Below, piece after piece: positions 1 to 7,598 of a stretch of DNA of 38,142 bases. Where the stretch lies: the NCBI GenBank assembly GCA_949285665.1, contig CASDYC010000004.1, forward strand, positions 1 to 38,142, written 5' to 3'. The position numbers were made by a program, and so were the translations under genes. This DNA comes from an uncultured bacterium (GTDB lineage Bacteria > Bacillota_I > Bacilli_A > RFN20 > CAG-826). The notes under the pieces were generated by a model, which saw only the letters and a list, made by a program, of their open reading frames with translations, was not told where the DNA came from and did no database searches. Each line of letters opens with the position of its first letter. The first letter of the stretch is position 1.

Positions 1-86
1 GCAGAATACCACCACATCGATTGTTCGTTATCCCAAACCGCTCTAACTTCTTTCTTATTAAAATATCTAATTGAGTGTTTTATCAT
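1..86 (-). CDS. Bro-N family protein (phage antirepressor-like), N-terminus only
   Basis: The minus strand reads an open frame of 28 codons from ATG at 84-86 to the window edge, starting MIKHSIRYFNKKEVRAVWDN and continuing EQSMWWYS. The pattern of a short strand, then K-V-R-x-V-W-D, then WW-[FY]-S matches the start of Bro-N domains found in phage antirepressors and DinD-like DNA-damage proteins. Only the first third of the domain is visible, so the C-terminal domain and true function are unknown. No Shine-Dalgarno precedes the ATG; a promoter ends six bases before it (see 93-121). The gene lies just past the 3' end of a tRNA-Leu, a common place for phage or integrative elements. The family call is from my own motif recognition. 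Confidence 0.7.
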   Translation of the reverse strand, partial: MIKHSIRYFNKKEVRAVWDNEQSMWWYS

Positions 87-99
87 ATTAATATGATAA
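80..99. promoter_or_regulatory. Perfect 20-bp palindrome over the Bro-N start codon
   Basis: TTATCATATTAATATGATAA is its own reverse complement. It covers the -10 hexamer of the Bro-N promoter and the ATG, so it could be a repressor operator or, in RNA, a hairpin hiding the start codon. The sequence is certain; the role is inferred. Confidence 0.5.
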
Positions 100-121
100 C
101 ACATTAATATTCAGTTGTCCA
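93..121 (-). promoter_or_regulatory. Promoter of the Bro-N gene
   Basis: On the minus strand there is TGGACA (116-121), a 17-base spacer and TATCAT (93-98), each one base from the sigma-A consensus. Only six bases separate the -10 box from ATG, so transcription should begin at or next to the start codon. A 7-bp inverted repeat (AGTTGTC/GACAACT, 113-119 and 131-137) overlaps the -35 box. Confidence 0.5.
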
Positions 122-170
122 CAAATTGAAGACAACTCATCTAATTTTGTATTAAGACTTTTTTATATAA

Positions 171-199
171 TAAAAACCGAAATCTTGGTTCAATTTCGG
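171..199 (-). terminator. Rho-independent terminator after tRNA-Leu
   Basis: A 7-bp stem, CCGAAAT/ATTTCGG (177-183 and 193-199), is followed on the minus strand by TTTTTATT. It lies 14 bases past the encoded CCA of tRNA-Leu. Confidence 0.8.
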
Positions 200-212
200 C
201 ATACTGTACGAA

Positions 213-296
213 TGGTGCCGGCAACAAGACTCGAACTTGCACGGAAGAACCACTAGATTCTAAGTCTAGCGCGTATACCAATTTCGCCATGCCGGC
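213..296 (-). tRNA. tRNA-Leu(UAG)
   Basis: An 84-base gene with a 7-bp acceptor stem (GCCGGCA paired with TGCCGGC), discriminator A and an encoded CCA. The anticodon stem CTAGA/TCTAG holds the loop CTTAGAA, giving anticodon UAG for the Leu codon CUA. The long variable arm is as expected for a class II tRNA. A TATAAT box at 306-311 on the minus strand lies about ten bases upstream and is the likely -10 element. Confidence 0.97.
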
Positions 297-352
297 AGTA
301 AAATAATTATACAAAAATTTATGATTTTTATATAATTATTTTTTTATATATC

Positions 353-913
353 TTATTTAATTAATTTAGTACCATCTTTAAAAGCATTACCAACTACATC
401 TTTAACTAATAAATATTTAGCATTTACAATATCAAATGATATAGCTTGTAATTTATTTGGATCAATTTTACCATTACTTAAAATTGATTCATCTACATTA
501 GTATTAATTATTTTTCCAAACAATGCACAAGTGCTTTCATCATAAGAAATTAATTCACATTCTAAAGTTAATGGATATTCTAAAATAATTGGAGCATCAA
601 CATATTTAGATTTTTCAATATGAAAATTAACTTGTTCTACTTTATTTTTAATTTTATTACCACTAACAATTCCAAAATAATCAGATTCTGCTAGAGTTTT
701 TAAAGTACCAATACTAACTGTAAATGCTTTTCTATTTAAGATATTTTTAATTGTTTTGTGTTCTTTTGAAAGACACATAAATATCTTATCATCATCAGCA
801 ACACCACCCCAGGCAGCATTCATTGCATTAGCAGTATTATCTTCATTAAAAGTAGCAATAATTAATACAGGTTGAGGATATATATAAGGTTTATTTTTAA
901 AATCTTTTCTCAT
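353..913 (-). CDS. Flavin reductase-like FMN-binding protein
   Basis: A 186-residue cytoplasmic protein of the flavin reductase-like, split-barrel FMN-binding family. The start (PQPVLIIATFNEDNTANAMNAAWGG) has the family layout: a strand ending in a P-x-P-V-x-[IL]-[IV] segment and a small-residue A-W-G-G loop that contacts flavin. Length is normal for the family. Such proteins use NAD(P)H to reduce flavins or bind FMN for other oxidoreductions; the electron partner here is unknown. It begins three bases after the stop of the small membrane protein upstream and lacks a clear ribosome site, so it is probably translationally coupled. An oxygen-defence or redox role is an inference. Family call is firm, substrate is open. 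Confidence 0.8.
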   Translation of the reverse strand: MRKDFKNKPYIYPQPVLIIATFNEDNTANAMNAAWGGVADDDKIFMCLSKEHKTIKNILNRKAFTVSIGTLKTLAESDYFGIVSGNKIKNKVEQVNFHIEKSKYVDAPIILEYPLTLECELISYDESTCALFGKIINTNVDESILSNGKIDPNKLQAISFDIVNAKYLLVKDVVGNAFKDGTKLIK

Positions 914-916
914 ATA

Positions 917-1156
917 TTACTTAATTTCTTTATTACCGTTATTTTTATCTTTTTTAGAATAAGAATCTTTTAAAAAGAAAGAAACAATACTTCCAATTGC
1001 TCCAATAATTAATGATGCGATTCCTGTATCTCTAATTCCGGCTGCGTATCCATTTAAATCTTTTATTGCATCACTTAATATTGCTGATGAAAGAAATAAT
1101 GCACCACAGCAAATAAGAACTAAACTAAAAATAAATAACATTTTTTTAATTGACAT
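917..1156 (-). CDS. Small two-pass membrane protein, unknown function
   Basis: A 79-residue protein with a hydrophobic segment at about residues 5-27 (LFIFSLVLICCGALFL), a short loop, a second at about 46-62 (IASLIIGAIGSIVSFFL) and a Lys-rich tail. It resembles no family I can name. A strong ribosome site (CTTTAAAGGAGGGG reading order on the minus strand, 1167-1177) precedes it. It is the first gene of a probable two-gene unit with the flavin reductase-like gene. A perfect inverted repeat sits at its promoter. Two neighbouring Cys residues (about 16-17) lie inside the first membrane segment, and no lipobox is obvious. Confidence 0.6.
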   Translation of the reverse strand: MSIKKMLFIFSLVLICCGALFLSSAILSDAIKDLNGYAAGIRDTGIASLIIGAIGSIVSFFLKDSYSKKDKNNGNKEIK

Positions 1157-1176
1157 AATTTTGATTCCCCTCCTTT

Positions 1177-1206
1177 AAATATTATAGTATTGTTACTATA
1201 ATATTT
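1177..1206 (-). promoter_or_regulatory. Promoter with 13-bp perfect inverted repeat
   Basis: The arms AAATATTATAGTA (1177-1189) and TACTATAATATTT (1194-1206) are exact reverse complements with a 4-base centre. On the minus strand one arm contains TATAAT just ahead of the ribosome site of the 79-residue protein. A dimeric repressor operator over the -10 box is likely. The spacing differs from the PerR/Fur box. The regulator is not identifiable. Confidence 0.5.
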
Positions 1207-1278
1207 CTATCTATTAATATATTAAATTTAATTAATTTTTTATGAAAAGCTCTGCAAAACTCAAATATTTTTAATTAT

Positions 1279-2262
1279 TTAGTTCAATGTAAAATAGTTT
1301 CCAACTTTTAATTTAATTGTTATATCATCTTTATAAACTTGCAAAGAACTATACCTATTATCTACATCTTCATGAAGTAAATAATTTTCATATTCTTCTT
1401 CTCCATCTGTTAATAAACTAAACCAGATTCTTTCACTTACTTCTTCTCCTTCAACAAAGATATTTAAATTATAGGTATGAATACTTGCAAATTTAAAATC
1501 TTTAATTTCGATACTTTGAGGAATATTATTTAAATCAATTTCTACTTGTTTATTATAATCAGCAGTATATCCATATACTTCTTCTAAATCTGCGGTATCA
1601 CTAATATTAAAAGTAGCTGATGTAGGATTTTTAGATAATTCATTTATTTTATCTTTTAAACCATCTAAATTAACACTAATATTTGAAGTTACAAAAGGAC
1701 ACTCCAATTTTCCATATTCTACTACAAAAACTTCTAAACAAATTGTTGTAAGTTTAAAAATTGAAGAATTTCCACTATTTGGTTGAACTTGTAATTTAAT
1801 TCTACTAGAACCAGGTTTTAATAATTTTCTATTAAAAACAATATTAATTCCATCAATTTCATTACTACCACTTGATCCTACGATATTAGAATTTAATACT
1901 AATTCCAAAGTTATTGCATCAACTGGAATTACTTTTGTATCTTGAATTATAACTTTAGTAATTCTTTCATTTAATGATGAACACAAATCCCAAGTGCTAT
2001 CTGTTTTTAACTTAATTGTATATTTTGGAGGATTTTCATCATCTTCTTTTGCACAAGCAAAATTATAAAAATAATTCTCTGCGCTTAAGCCATTATCTTC
2101 AGTAATTATTGTAAAATCTTCACTACTTACACTTGTTGTAGTTGTTGTTTGAGTTGTTGTAGTTGTTGTCATAGTAGTATTAGAATCTTCTTCATTGCAA
2201 GAAGTAACACTTAATGACATAAGTAATGTTGTAAGAAATGTTAACAATATTTTTCTTTTCAT
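1279..2262 (-). CDS. Lipoprotein of the glycan island, unknown function
   Basis: A 327-residue secreted lipoprotein. The signal peptide ends in LSVTSC with lipid attachment predicted at Cys22. A Thr-rich linker (about residues 29-46) spaces the rest from the membrane. The body is rich in alternating strands with repeated I-x-L and V-x-I patterns, suggesting beta-sandwich or Ig-like folds; no catalytic motif is visible. It is the last gene of the minus-strand island, 79 bases after the ROK kinase, and has its own ribosome site (AGAGGTG) and a possible TATAAT box (2280s) in that gap. It shares its signal peptide plus Thr-linker architecture with three other lipoproteins upstream, so a glycan-binding or surface-assembly role is a reasonable guess. 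Confidence 0.7.
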   Translation of the reverse strand: MKRKILLTFLTTLLMSLSVTSCNEEDSNTTMTTTTTTQTTTTTSVSSEDFTIITEDNGLSAENYFYNFACAKEDDENPPKYTIKLKTDSTWDLCSSLNERITKVIIQDTKVIPVDAITLELVLNSNIVGSSGSNEIDGINIVFNRKLLKPGSSRIKLQVQPNSGNSSIFKLTTICLEVFVVEYGKLECPFVTSNISVNLDGLKDKINELSKNPTSATFNISDTADLEEVYGYTADYNKQVEIDLNNIPQSIEIKDFKFASIHTYNLNIFVEGEEVSERIWFSLLTDGEEEYENYLLHEDVDNRYSSLQVYKDDITIKLKVGNYFTLN

Positions 2263-2341
2263 AAAATCACCTCTTTTTTATTATACACATAATAAAAATA
2301 ATTAATTATTTTTTTATTAATTTATTAAAAATGAGTCGATG

Positions 2342-3340
2342 TTATTTTAAGTTTTCTAATGCAAAATAAGCAGCACCAATAATTCCAGCATCATTTTTCA
2401 AAGTAGCAGTTTTTATAAGAGGAATTGGTGTACTTTTAAATCCATAATTATAATTTTTACAATAATCATTAATTAAATTAACCAAATAATCACCTTGTTC
2501 AGATACTCCACCTCCAATTAAAATAATATCTGGTCTAAAAATATTACAATAATTTAAAATGCCTTCACTTAAGTATTTTATATATTTATTAACAACTTCT
2601 TTAGCTCCAAAATCATTAGGATATTTTTTAAGTGTTTCAAAAGAAACACTACCATTAATATTATTTATATCATTATTTATTTCACGCCACATCTTAGAAT
2701 CTTTATACTTATTAAGACCTTCTTTTGTATAATTAACAAGCGCTCTTGCGCTTGCATAAGCTTCAAAACAACCTTTTCTTCCACAAGTACATAATTTACC
2801 ATTAATATCAATTGACATATGACCTAATTCAGCACCCATAAATTGACTTCCAGCATATAATTTATGATTAATTATAATACCTCCACCAACTCCAGTTCCA
2901 AGAGTTAAAAAGACAACATTTGCATAATCTTTTGCAATACCTTTTCTTGCCTCTCCTAGAGTTGCAGCATTTGCATCGTTTAACATAAATATCGGTATAT
3001 TTTTATATTTATCTATTAATTCTTTTTTAAAATTTAAGTTTTCTAGATCTAAATTATTAGAATATTTTATAATTCCATGTTCTGTATCGATTGCCCCAGG
3101 AATACTAAAAGACATTGCTATAACTTTTTGATTATTTATTTTTGCTTTTATATTTAGTTTAGATATTAAATCAAAAATTGCACTTAAAAATTTCTCTTTA
3201 CTACCATAATCAGCAGCTTTTATTTTATATCTATAAATAATTTCACCATCTTTATTAACTAGTGCTCCTTTATAAGAAGTTCCACCAATATCTATTACTA
3301 AAATTACTTCGTTTAATGTATTATGGATTTTAAAAACCAT
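2342..3340 (-). CDS. ROK-family sugar kinase
   Basis: A 332-residue cytoplasmic kinase that should phosphorylate a hexose with ATP. The N-terminal phosphate loop is DIGGTSYKG (17-25), the catalytic pair is N121-D122, the sugar-binding E-x-G-H motif is ELGH (171-174) and the zinc motif has Cys184, Cys186 and Cys191 (CTCGRKGC). There is no N-terminal HTH, so it is an enzyme and not a ROK repressor. Length is normal. It is co-directional with mannose-6-phosphate isomerase and the sugar ABC transporter, which makes mannose the most likely substrate, with glucose and fructose as alternatives. Kinase call is firm; sugar specificity is inferred from context. Confidence 0.9.
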   Translation of the reverse strand: MVFKIHNTLNEVILVIDIGGTSYKGALVNKDGEIIYRYKIKAADYGSKEKFLSAIFDLISKLNIKAKINNQKVIAMSFSIPGAIDTEHGIIKYSNNLDLENLNFKKELIDKYKNIPIFMLNDANAATLGEARKGIAKDYANVVFLTLGTGVGGGIIINHKLYAGSQFMGAELGHMSIDINGKLCTCGRKGCFEAYASARALVNYTKEGLNKYKDSKMWREINNDINNINGSVSFETLKKYPNDFGAKEVVNKYIKYLSEGILNYCNIFRPDIILIGGGVSEQGDYLVNLINDYCKNYNYGFKSTPIPLIKTATLKNDAGIIGAAYFALENLK

Positions 3341-3388
3341 TGCAAAACCTCAATATTTTTTAAAATATATTTAATTTATTAATTTATT

Positions 3389-4804
3389 TTATTTAATAAC
3401 ATTAGTAGTCTCAGGATCAAAGAAATGAACTTTATCTAATTTTAATCTTACATAAAATTCTTGATGCTCTTTACTATTAACCTCATTTTCTGTTTTTAAG
3501 GTTAAGTTTTGATTGTTAATACTAGAATAAATAATAGTTTCATTACCTAATAATTCACTTAAATCACTTTCAACTTTAATAACATCACCTTCATTAGTAT
3601 TTTTACCTTTAAACAAAACTAAATCTTCTGGCCTGATTCCTAAAATGACATATTTATTGACGTAATCTTTTAATCTATTTCTTAATTCTTCATTTAATTT
3701 TATTTTTATTTCGCTATCTTTTAAAACTTCTTTTTTTGGATCGTTTATATCTTCTTCTACAATATAAATCATGAAATCTTTTCCATCGAAATATCCTTTT
3801 AAAAAGTTCATACTAGGAGCTCCAATAAATCCTGCAACAAAAATATTCACTGGATTAAAATATAATTCTTTTGGAGTTCCAATTTGTTGAATATAACCAT
3901 CTTTCATAACAACCATTCTATCAGCCATGGTCATTGCCTCTGTTTGGTCATGAGTAACATAAACAGTTGTTGCTCCAACTTTTTTATGAATTTTTGTAAT
4001 TTCAGAACGCATTTGAACTCTTAATTTAGCATCTAAATTACTTAAAGGCTCATCCATTAAAAATACTTTTGGATTTCTAACAATTGCTCGACCTAGAGCA
4101 ACTCTTTGTCTTTGACCACCAGATAAATTAGCTGGTTTTCTTTTTAAATATGGAGTTAATCCTAAAATTCTAGCGGCATAATTAACTTTTTCATCAATTT
4201 GTTCTTTTGGCATTTTAACCATTTTGTATTTATAGGTTGATGGATTGTTTTCTAATTTTTTAATTTCTTCTTGGTTTTTCTTTATATCTTCTTCTCGTTT
4301 TTCAATTATTTTATTTAATTCTTCTTCTCTTAATTTAATATTAAAACCATTTTTTGAAGCAAATATTTTTAATTTAGCCAAATTAATTTCTTTTTTATAT
4401 TTTTTAATATCATATTTTAAATCATTAATTTTATATTTATCGACAATTAAAATATGATTATTATTTTCATCTAATATTTCAACTGGAAATTTACGCATTT
4501 TTAAACCAAATGCTAAATTATCATAAACACTCATATGTGGATATAAGGCATAATTTTGAAATACCATTGCCATATTTCGATCAACTGGAGCAATATCATT
4601 AATTAATACATCATCTAAATATAATTCTCCACTTGTTATACTTTCAAGACCTGCTAACATTCTTAAAGTAGTTGACTTACCACATCCACTTGGTCCAACT
4701 AAAACAATAAATTCTTTGTCTTTAACTTCTAAATTAAAATCAAAAACGGCCTGAACATTATTTTCATATATCTTGTTTATGTTTTTAAATACAATATTTG
4801 CCAT
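3389..4804 (-). CDS. msmK: Sugar ABC transporter ATPase (MsmK/UgpC type) with a charged insert
   Basis: The ATP-hydrolysing subunit of a carbohydrate uptake system, 471 residues against about 365-380 for typical MsmK. Visible motifs: Walker [10 protein letters not shown] (37-45), Q-loop Gln83, signature LSGGQ (227-231), Walker B VFLMDEP (247-253), H-loop His285, and a C-terminal regulatory domain with IRPED. The extra length is an insert of about 90 residues (about 108-198), Lys/Glu-rich and predicted coiled coil, between the conserved KMRKFP and PKEQIDEKV. That lies in the helical subdomain near the permease contact. Mycoplasmas also have enlarged versions of this subunit. It shares the strand and probable transcript with the permeases at 10538-12380, so these are likely its partners. 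Confidence 0.92.
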   Translation of the reverse strand: MANIVFKNINKIYENNVQAVFDFNLEVKDKEFIVLVGPSGCGKSTTLRMLAGLESITSGELYLDDVLINDIAPVDRNMAMVFQNYALYPHMSVYDNLAFGLKMRKFPVEILDENNNHILIVDKYKINDLKYDIKKYKKEINLAKLKIFASKNGFNIKLREEELNKIIEKREEDIKKNQEEIKKLENNPSTYKYKMVKMPKEQIDEKVNYAARILGLTPYLKRKPANLSGGQRQRVALGRAIVRNPKVFLMDEPLSNLDAKLRVQMRSEITKIHKKVGATTVYVTHDQTEAMTMADRMVVMKDGYIQQIGTPKELYFNPVNIFVAGFIGAPSMNFLKGYFDGKDFMIYIVEEDINDPKKEVLKDSEIKIKLNEELRNRLKDYVNKYVILGIRPEDLVLFKGKNTNEGDVIKVESDLSELLGNETIIYSSINNQNLTLKTENEVNSKEHQEFYVRLKLDKVHFFDPETTNVIK

Positions 4805-4835
4805 AAATTTCCTCCAAAATATTATTTATTTTTAA

Positions 4836-5804
4836 TTAATTATTAAAATTAACGCTGCTAATAATTACTTTACCATCGCCATTTAACTTCACACTACTTG
4901 CTAAACTAGTTGAAATAAATGATTCTCCATAAGATATTTCATATTTATCATTAACAATTAATTTATCTTTGCATAAATTTGTATAAATTAAGAATTTATT
5001 ATTAGTATTAATAATTTCTTCTTTATATATATCTTTTTTATATAAAATAAAATATTTATTTTCTAATATTTTATCTTTATTAAATGTATTAATATTGATA
5101 ACTTTTTCATTATATTTACCAATATTAACTACATCTAAAGCTTTTTTAACATGTAATTCTCTTTTATTACCATTTTTATCAAGACGATCATAATCATAAA
5201 ATCTATAAGTAATATCACAAGATTGTTGAATTTCTAATATTAATAAATCTTTTCCAATCCCATGAATTGTTCCTGGATTCACAATATATAAATCTCCAAT
5301 ATTAACTTTAATTTCATTAATTAATTTTTCATATTGATTATTTTTAACTAAATTAATAAGATCTTGTTTATTTTTTGCATTATTTCCTAAAATTAAACTG
5401 CTATTTTCACTTTTATTTAAAATTAACCAACATTCAGATTTACCACTTGGATAATGTTCAACTTCTTGAGCATATTTGTCATTTGGATGAACTTGAATAC
5501 TTAATTTATCTTTAGTTGATATTAATTTTACAAGTAATGGAAAATTAATATCATTAATATTATTAAATAAATTTTTATTATTTTTATAAACTTCAGCTAG
5601 TGATTTATTTTTAAAAGGACCATTTTTAATAATACTAGAAAACGTATCATAACCACTACAACTCCACATTTCTCCAATACTATTATTATTTGTTAAATGA
5701 AGTGAATTATTAAAATAATCACTCCCCCAAATTGTCTCTTTAAGTGGTGAAGTAAGAGTTAATATTTCTAATTCGTTTTCATTAATTTTTTTATTATTTT
5801 CCAT
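4836..5804 (-). CDS. manA: Mannose-6-phosphate isomerase, class I
   Basis: Interconverts mannose-6-phosphate and fructose-6-phosphate in the cytoplasm, feeding mannose into glycolysis. The 322-residue length fits the short Firmicutes type I enzyme. Zinc ligands are visible: the QVHPND motif (His106), Glu124 in GKSECW and His181 in NPGTIHGIG. The later QQSCDITYRFYDYDR segment is also diagnostic. It sits between the sugar ABC ATPase (31-base gap) and a GxGYxYP lipoprotein (48-base gap), on the same strand. This enzyme is the strongest hint that the imported glycan contains mannose. It could also work in reverse for GDP-mannose supply, but no partner genes for that are present. Confidence 0.93.
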   Translation of the reverse strand: MENNKKINENELEILTLTSPLKETIWGSDYFNNSLHLTNNNSIGEMWSCSGYDTFSSIIKNGPFKNKSLAEVYKNNKNLFNNINDINFPLLVKLISTKDKLSIQVHPNDKYAQEVEHYPSGKSECWLILNKSENSSLILGNNAKNKQDLINLVKNNQYEKLINEIKVNIGDLYIVNPGTIHGIGKDLLILEIQQSCDITYRFYDYDRLDKNGNKRELHVKKALDVVNIGKYNEKVININTFNKDKILENKYFILYKKDIYKEEIINTNNKFLIYTNLCKDKLIVNDKYEISYGESFISTSLASSVKLNGDGKVIISSVNFNN

Positions 5805-5852
5805 AACTTAATCTTATTAATTAATGCAAAATATTAAGGAATTGTAGAGATT

Positions 5853-7523
5853 TTAAATAAGAACAGTATCTTTGTGTTCTACGTTGTCTTTAATTAATCT
5901 AATAAATTCATCAGCTGTTACAACTTCAACATGTTCGTCTAATTTATTAACTAAATCAACAACATCTTTATATTCCATACTCCAAGGATGTAAATTAATT
6001 GCCGTGTATGCTTCAATATTACTAACATCTGTTGAATAATTATTAATTCTATTTGCAATAACACTAGTGTCTGCATCCCATAAAGTTTCTCTAAAGGCTA
6101 CAAAAGGTTTATCATTTGCCCAATAAACACTACCTCTTCCTCCAGCATATTTATCACCATAACAATAAATACCACCATTTAACTCTGGTATTTTTGCATA
6201 TTGTTCAATTACGTCTTTATCTGGACCACCATCAAGAATTTGAACAACACTTAAATCAGTTCTTCTTAAGTATGCTGATAATCCATTTACAAAACTTTCT
6301 AGTGCTTCATCTGGATAAACTCTTGGATTCATATAACCTTGTCCTGATACACTACAGACATAAAAATCATTTTCATCTCTATTATCATAGACATAATTCA
6401 TTATATTTCTTCCTAAATCAGATAAACTTGGATTAATGCTCCAACCCATTTTAAAATCACCACGTTCTGCTGCTAAATATTTATTTGACATTGGAAATGT
6501 ATTATACCAAGTTTGAATATTATCGCCATCTGACATCATAATTGTTACATAATGTTTACCATCTTGTGCAACTATACTTTCATCATCTTTAATTGGATTA
6601 TTAAATCTTAATTCTCCAAAACTAGATTTTGCTGCAAATACCGACATATTTCTAGCCCAATCACTTGCAATCATAAATTGACCCATAGTTGAACATACAT
6701 TTATATCAGTTGGTTCATCAACTGGAACCCAACCAAAAATAGGCGAATCTTTTTTAGCCCATGTATGAACTTTACTTCTAAATTCTAAATCATCAACACC
6801 GTTATCAGGCCAAAAGAAGAAGAATTTTCCAGCAATTCCATAGTCTGTTAAAAATTCTTGTGTAGTTTCAGGATTTTGTTGAATAAGAGATGTATTATTG
6901 AATTCATTTTTATAAGTATCAAAGCAATCTTCTTCACTCATTCCTCTTGCATCAATTCCTAGTTCAAAACCTAAAGATTTAACTAAAGATTCTAACGAAA
7001 CATCTACTGGAATATAATCCTTAATACCAGCAATACTTCGAGCAACATTTAACTCTTTATTACTTGCATCATATAAAACATATTTATTAGTAAAATTATC
7101 TTTAAAATCTTTTAACATTTCTTCAAGACTTGTATCAGTAAAAGTAAATCCATAATTTTCTTTTAAATCATTAAGCCATGTATCATTACTTTCAAATTGA
7201 TAATAATATTTTCCATTTTCTCTAGCAAAAAATCCCTGAATTGCTGTTGCAATTACAAGCTCATTTTTATTTAAAGCTTTAGATTCGCCAACTTGAAAGT
7301 TTCTAAAAACTTTTAATTCTTTTTTATCATTTATTTTTGTTTCTAAATAATATGAAAAATCATCATCATAACCAGCATCACCACTAGTTGTTGTAGTTTG
7401 AGTATTAGTTGTTGTGGTTGTTGTATTATTATTTGATTGACTTATATCATTATTATTACAAGATACAATTAAAGTTGACATCAAACTTAATGATAACATT
7501 AATAATTTGTTTACTTTTTTCAT
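5853..7523 (-). CDS. GxGYxYP-family lipoprotein (putative glycan-active)
   Basis: A 556-residue secreted lipoprotein: signal peptide ending IVSC, lipid on Cys22, then a Thr-rich linker (about 34-46). The body matches the GxGYxYP family (N- and C-terminal domains). Seen directly are MMSDGDN (329-335), the GWSINPSLSDL block (360-370) and the name motif in variant form SGQGYMNP (393-400) followed by RVYP. A sugar-enzyme-like ending, INLHPWSMEY, follows. The family is associated with carbohydrate-active genes but no activity is established to my knowledge. The invariant Asp residues of SDGDN could be catalytic or metal ligands. It is paralogous to the genes at 7599 and 17658. A 13-bp hairpin lies just upstream of its ribosome site. 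Confidence 0.82.
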   Translation of the reverse strand: MKKVNKLLMLSLSLMSTLIVSCNNNDISQSNNNTTTTTTNTQTTTTSGDAGYDDDFSYYLETKINDKKELKVFRNFQVGESKALNKNELVIATAIQGFFARENGKYYYQFESNDTWLNDLKENYGFTFTDTSLEEMLKDFKDNFTNKYVLYDASNKELNVARSIAGIKDYIPVDVSLESLVKSLGFELGIDARGMSEEDCFDTYKNEFNNTSLIQQNPETTQEFLTDYGIAGKFFFFWPDNGVDDLEFRSKVHTWAKKDSPIFGWVPVDEPTDINVCSTMGQFMIASDWARNMSVFAAKSSFGELRFNNPIKDDESIVAQDGKHYVTIMMSDGDNIQTWYNTFPMSNKYLAAERGDFKMGWSINPSLSDLGRNIMNYVYDNRDENDFYVCSVSGQGYMNPRVYPDEALESFVNGLSAYLRRTDLSVVQILDGGPDKDVIEQYAKIPELNGGIYCYGDKYAGGRGSVYWANDKPFVAFRETLWDADTSVIANRINNYSTDVSNIEAYTAINLHPWSMEYKDVVDLVNKLDEHVEVVTADEFIRLIKDNVEHKDTVLI

Positions 7524-7551
7524 AATTCACCTTACTTTCCAATATTTATTG

Positions 7552-7583
7552 TTTTAGGGCTAGATTAATTTCTAGCCCTAAAA
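7552..7583 (-). promoter_or_regulatory. Intercistronic hairpin between the two GxGYxYP lipoprotein genes
   Basis: The perfect 13-bp arms TTTTAGGGCTAGA (7552-7564) and TCTAGCCCTAAAA (7571-7583) flank a 6-base loop. It lies after the stop of the 974-residue gene and before the ribosome site of the 556-residue gene. No proper U-run follows, so mRNA stabilisation or partial termination fits better than a full stop. Confidence 0.6.
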
Positions 7584-7598
7584 TATTTTATTTTTATT

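Noticed and set aside
1177-1206. PerR/Fur box upstream of the 79-residue gene
   Set aside because: The arms and 4-base spacing do not match the TTATAAT-x-ATTATAA arrangement, so I only call it an unnamed operator.
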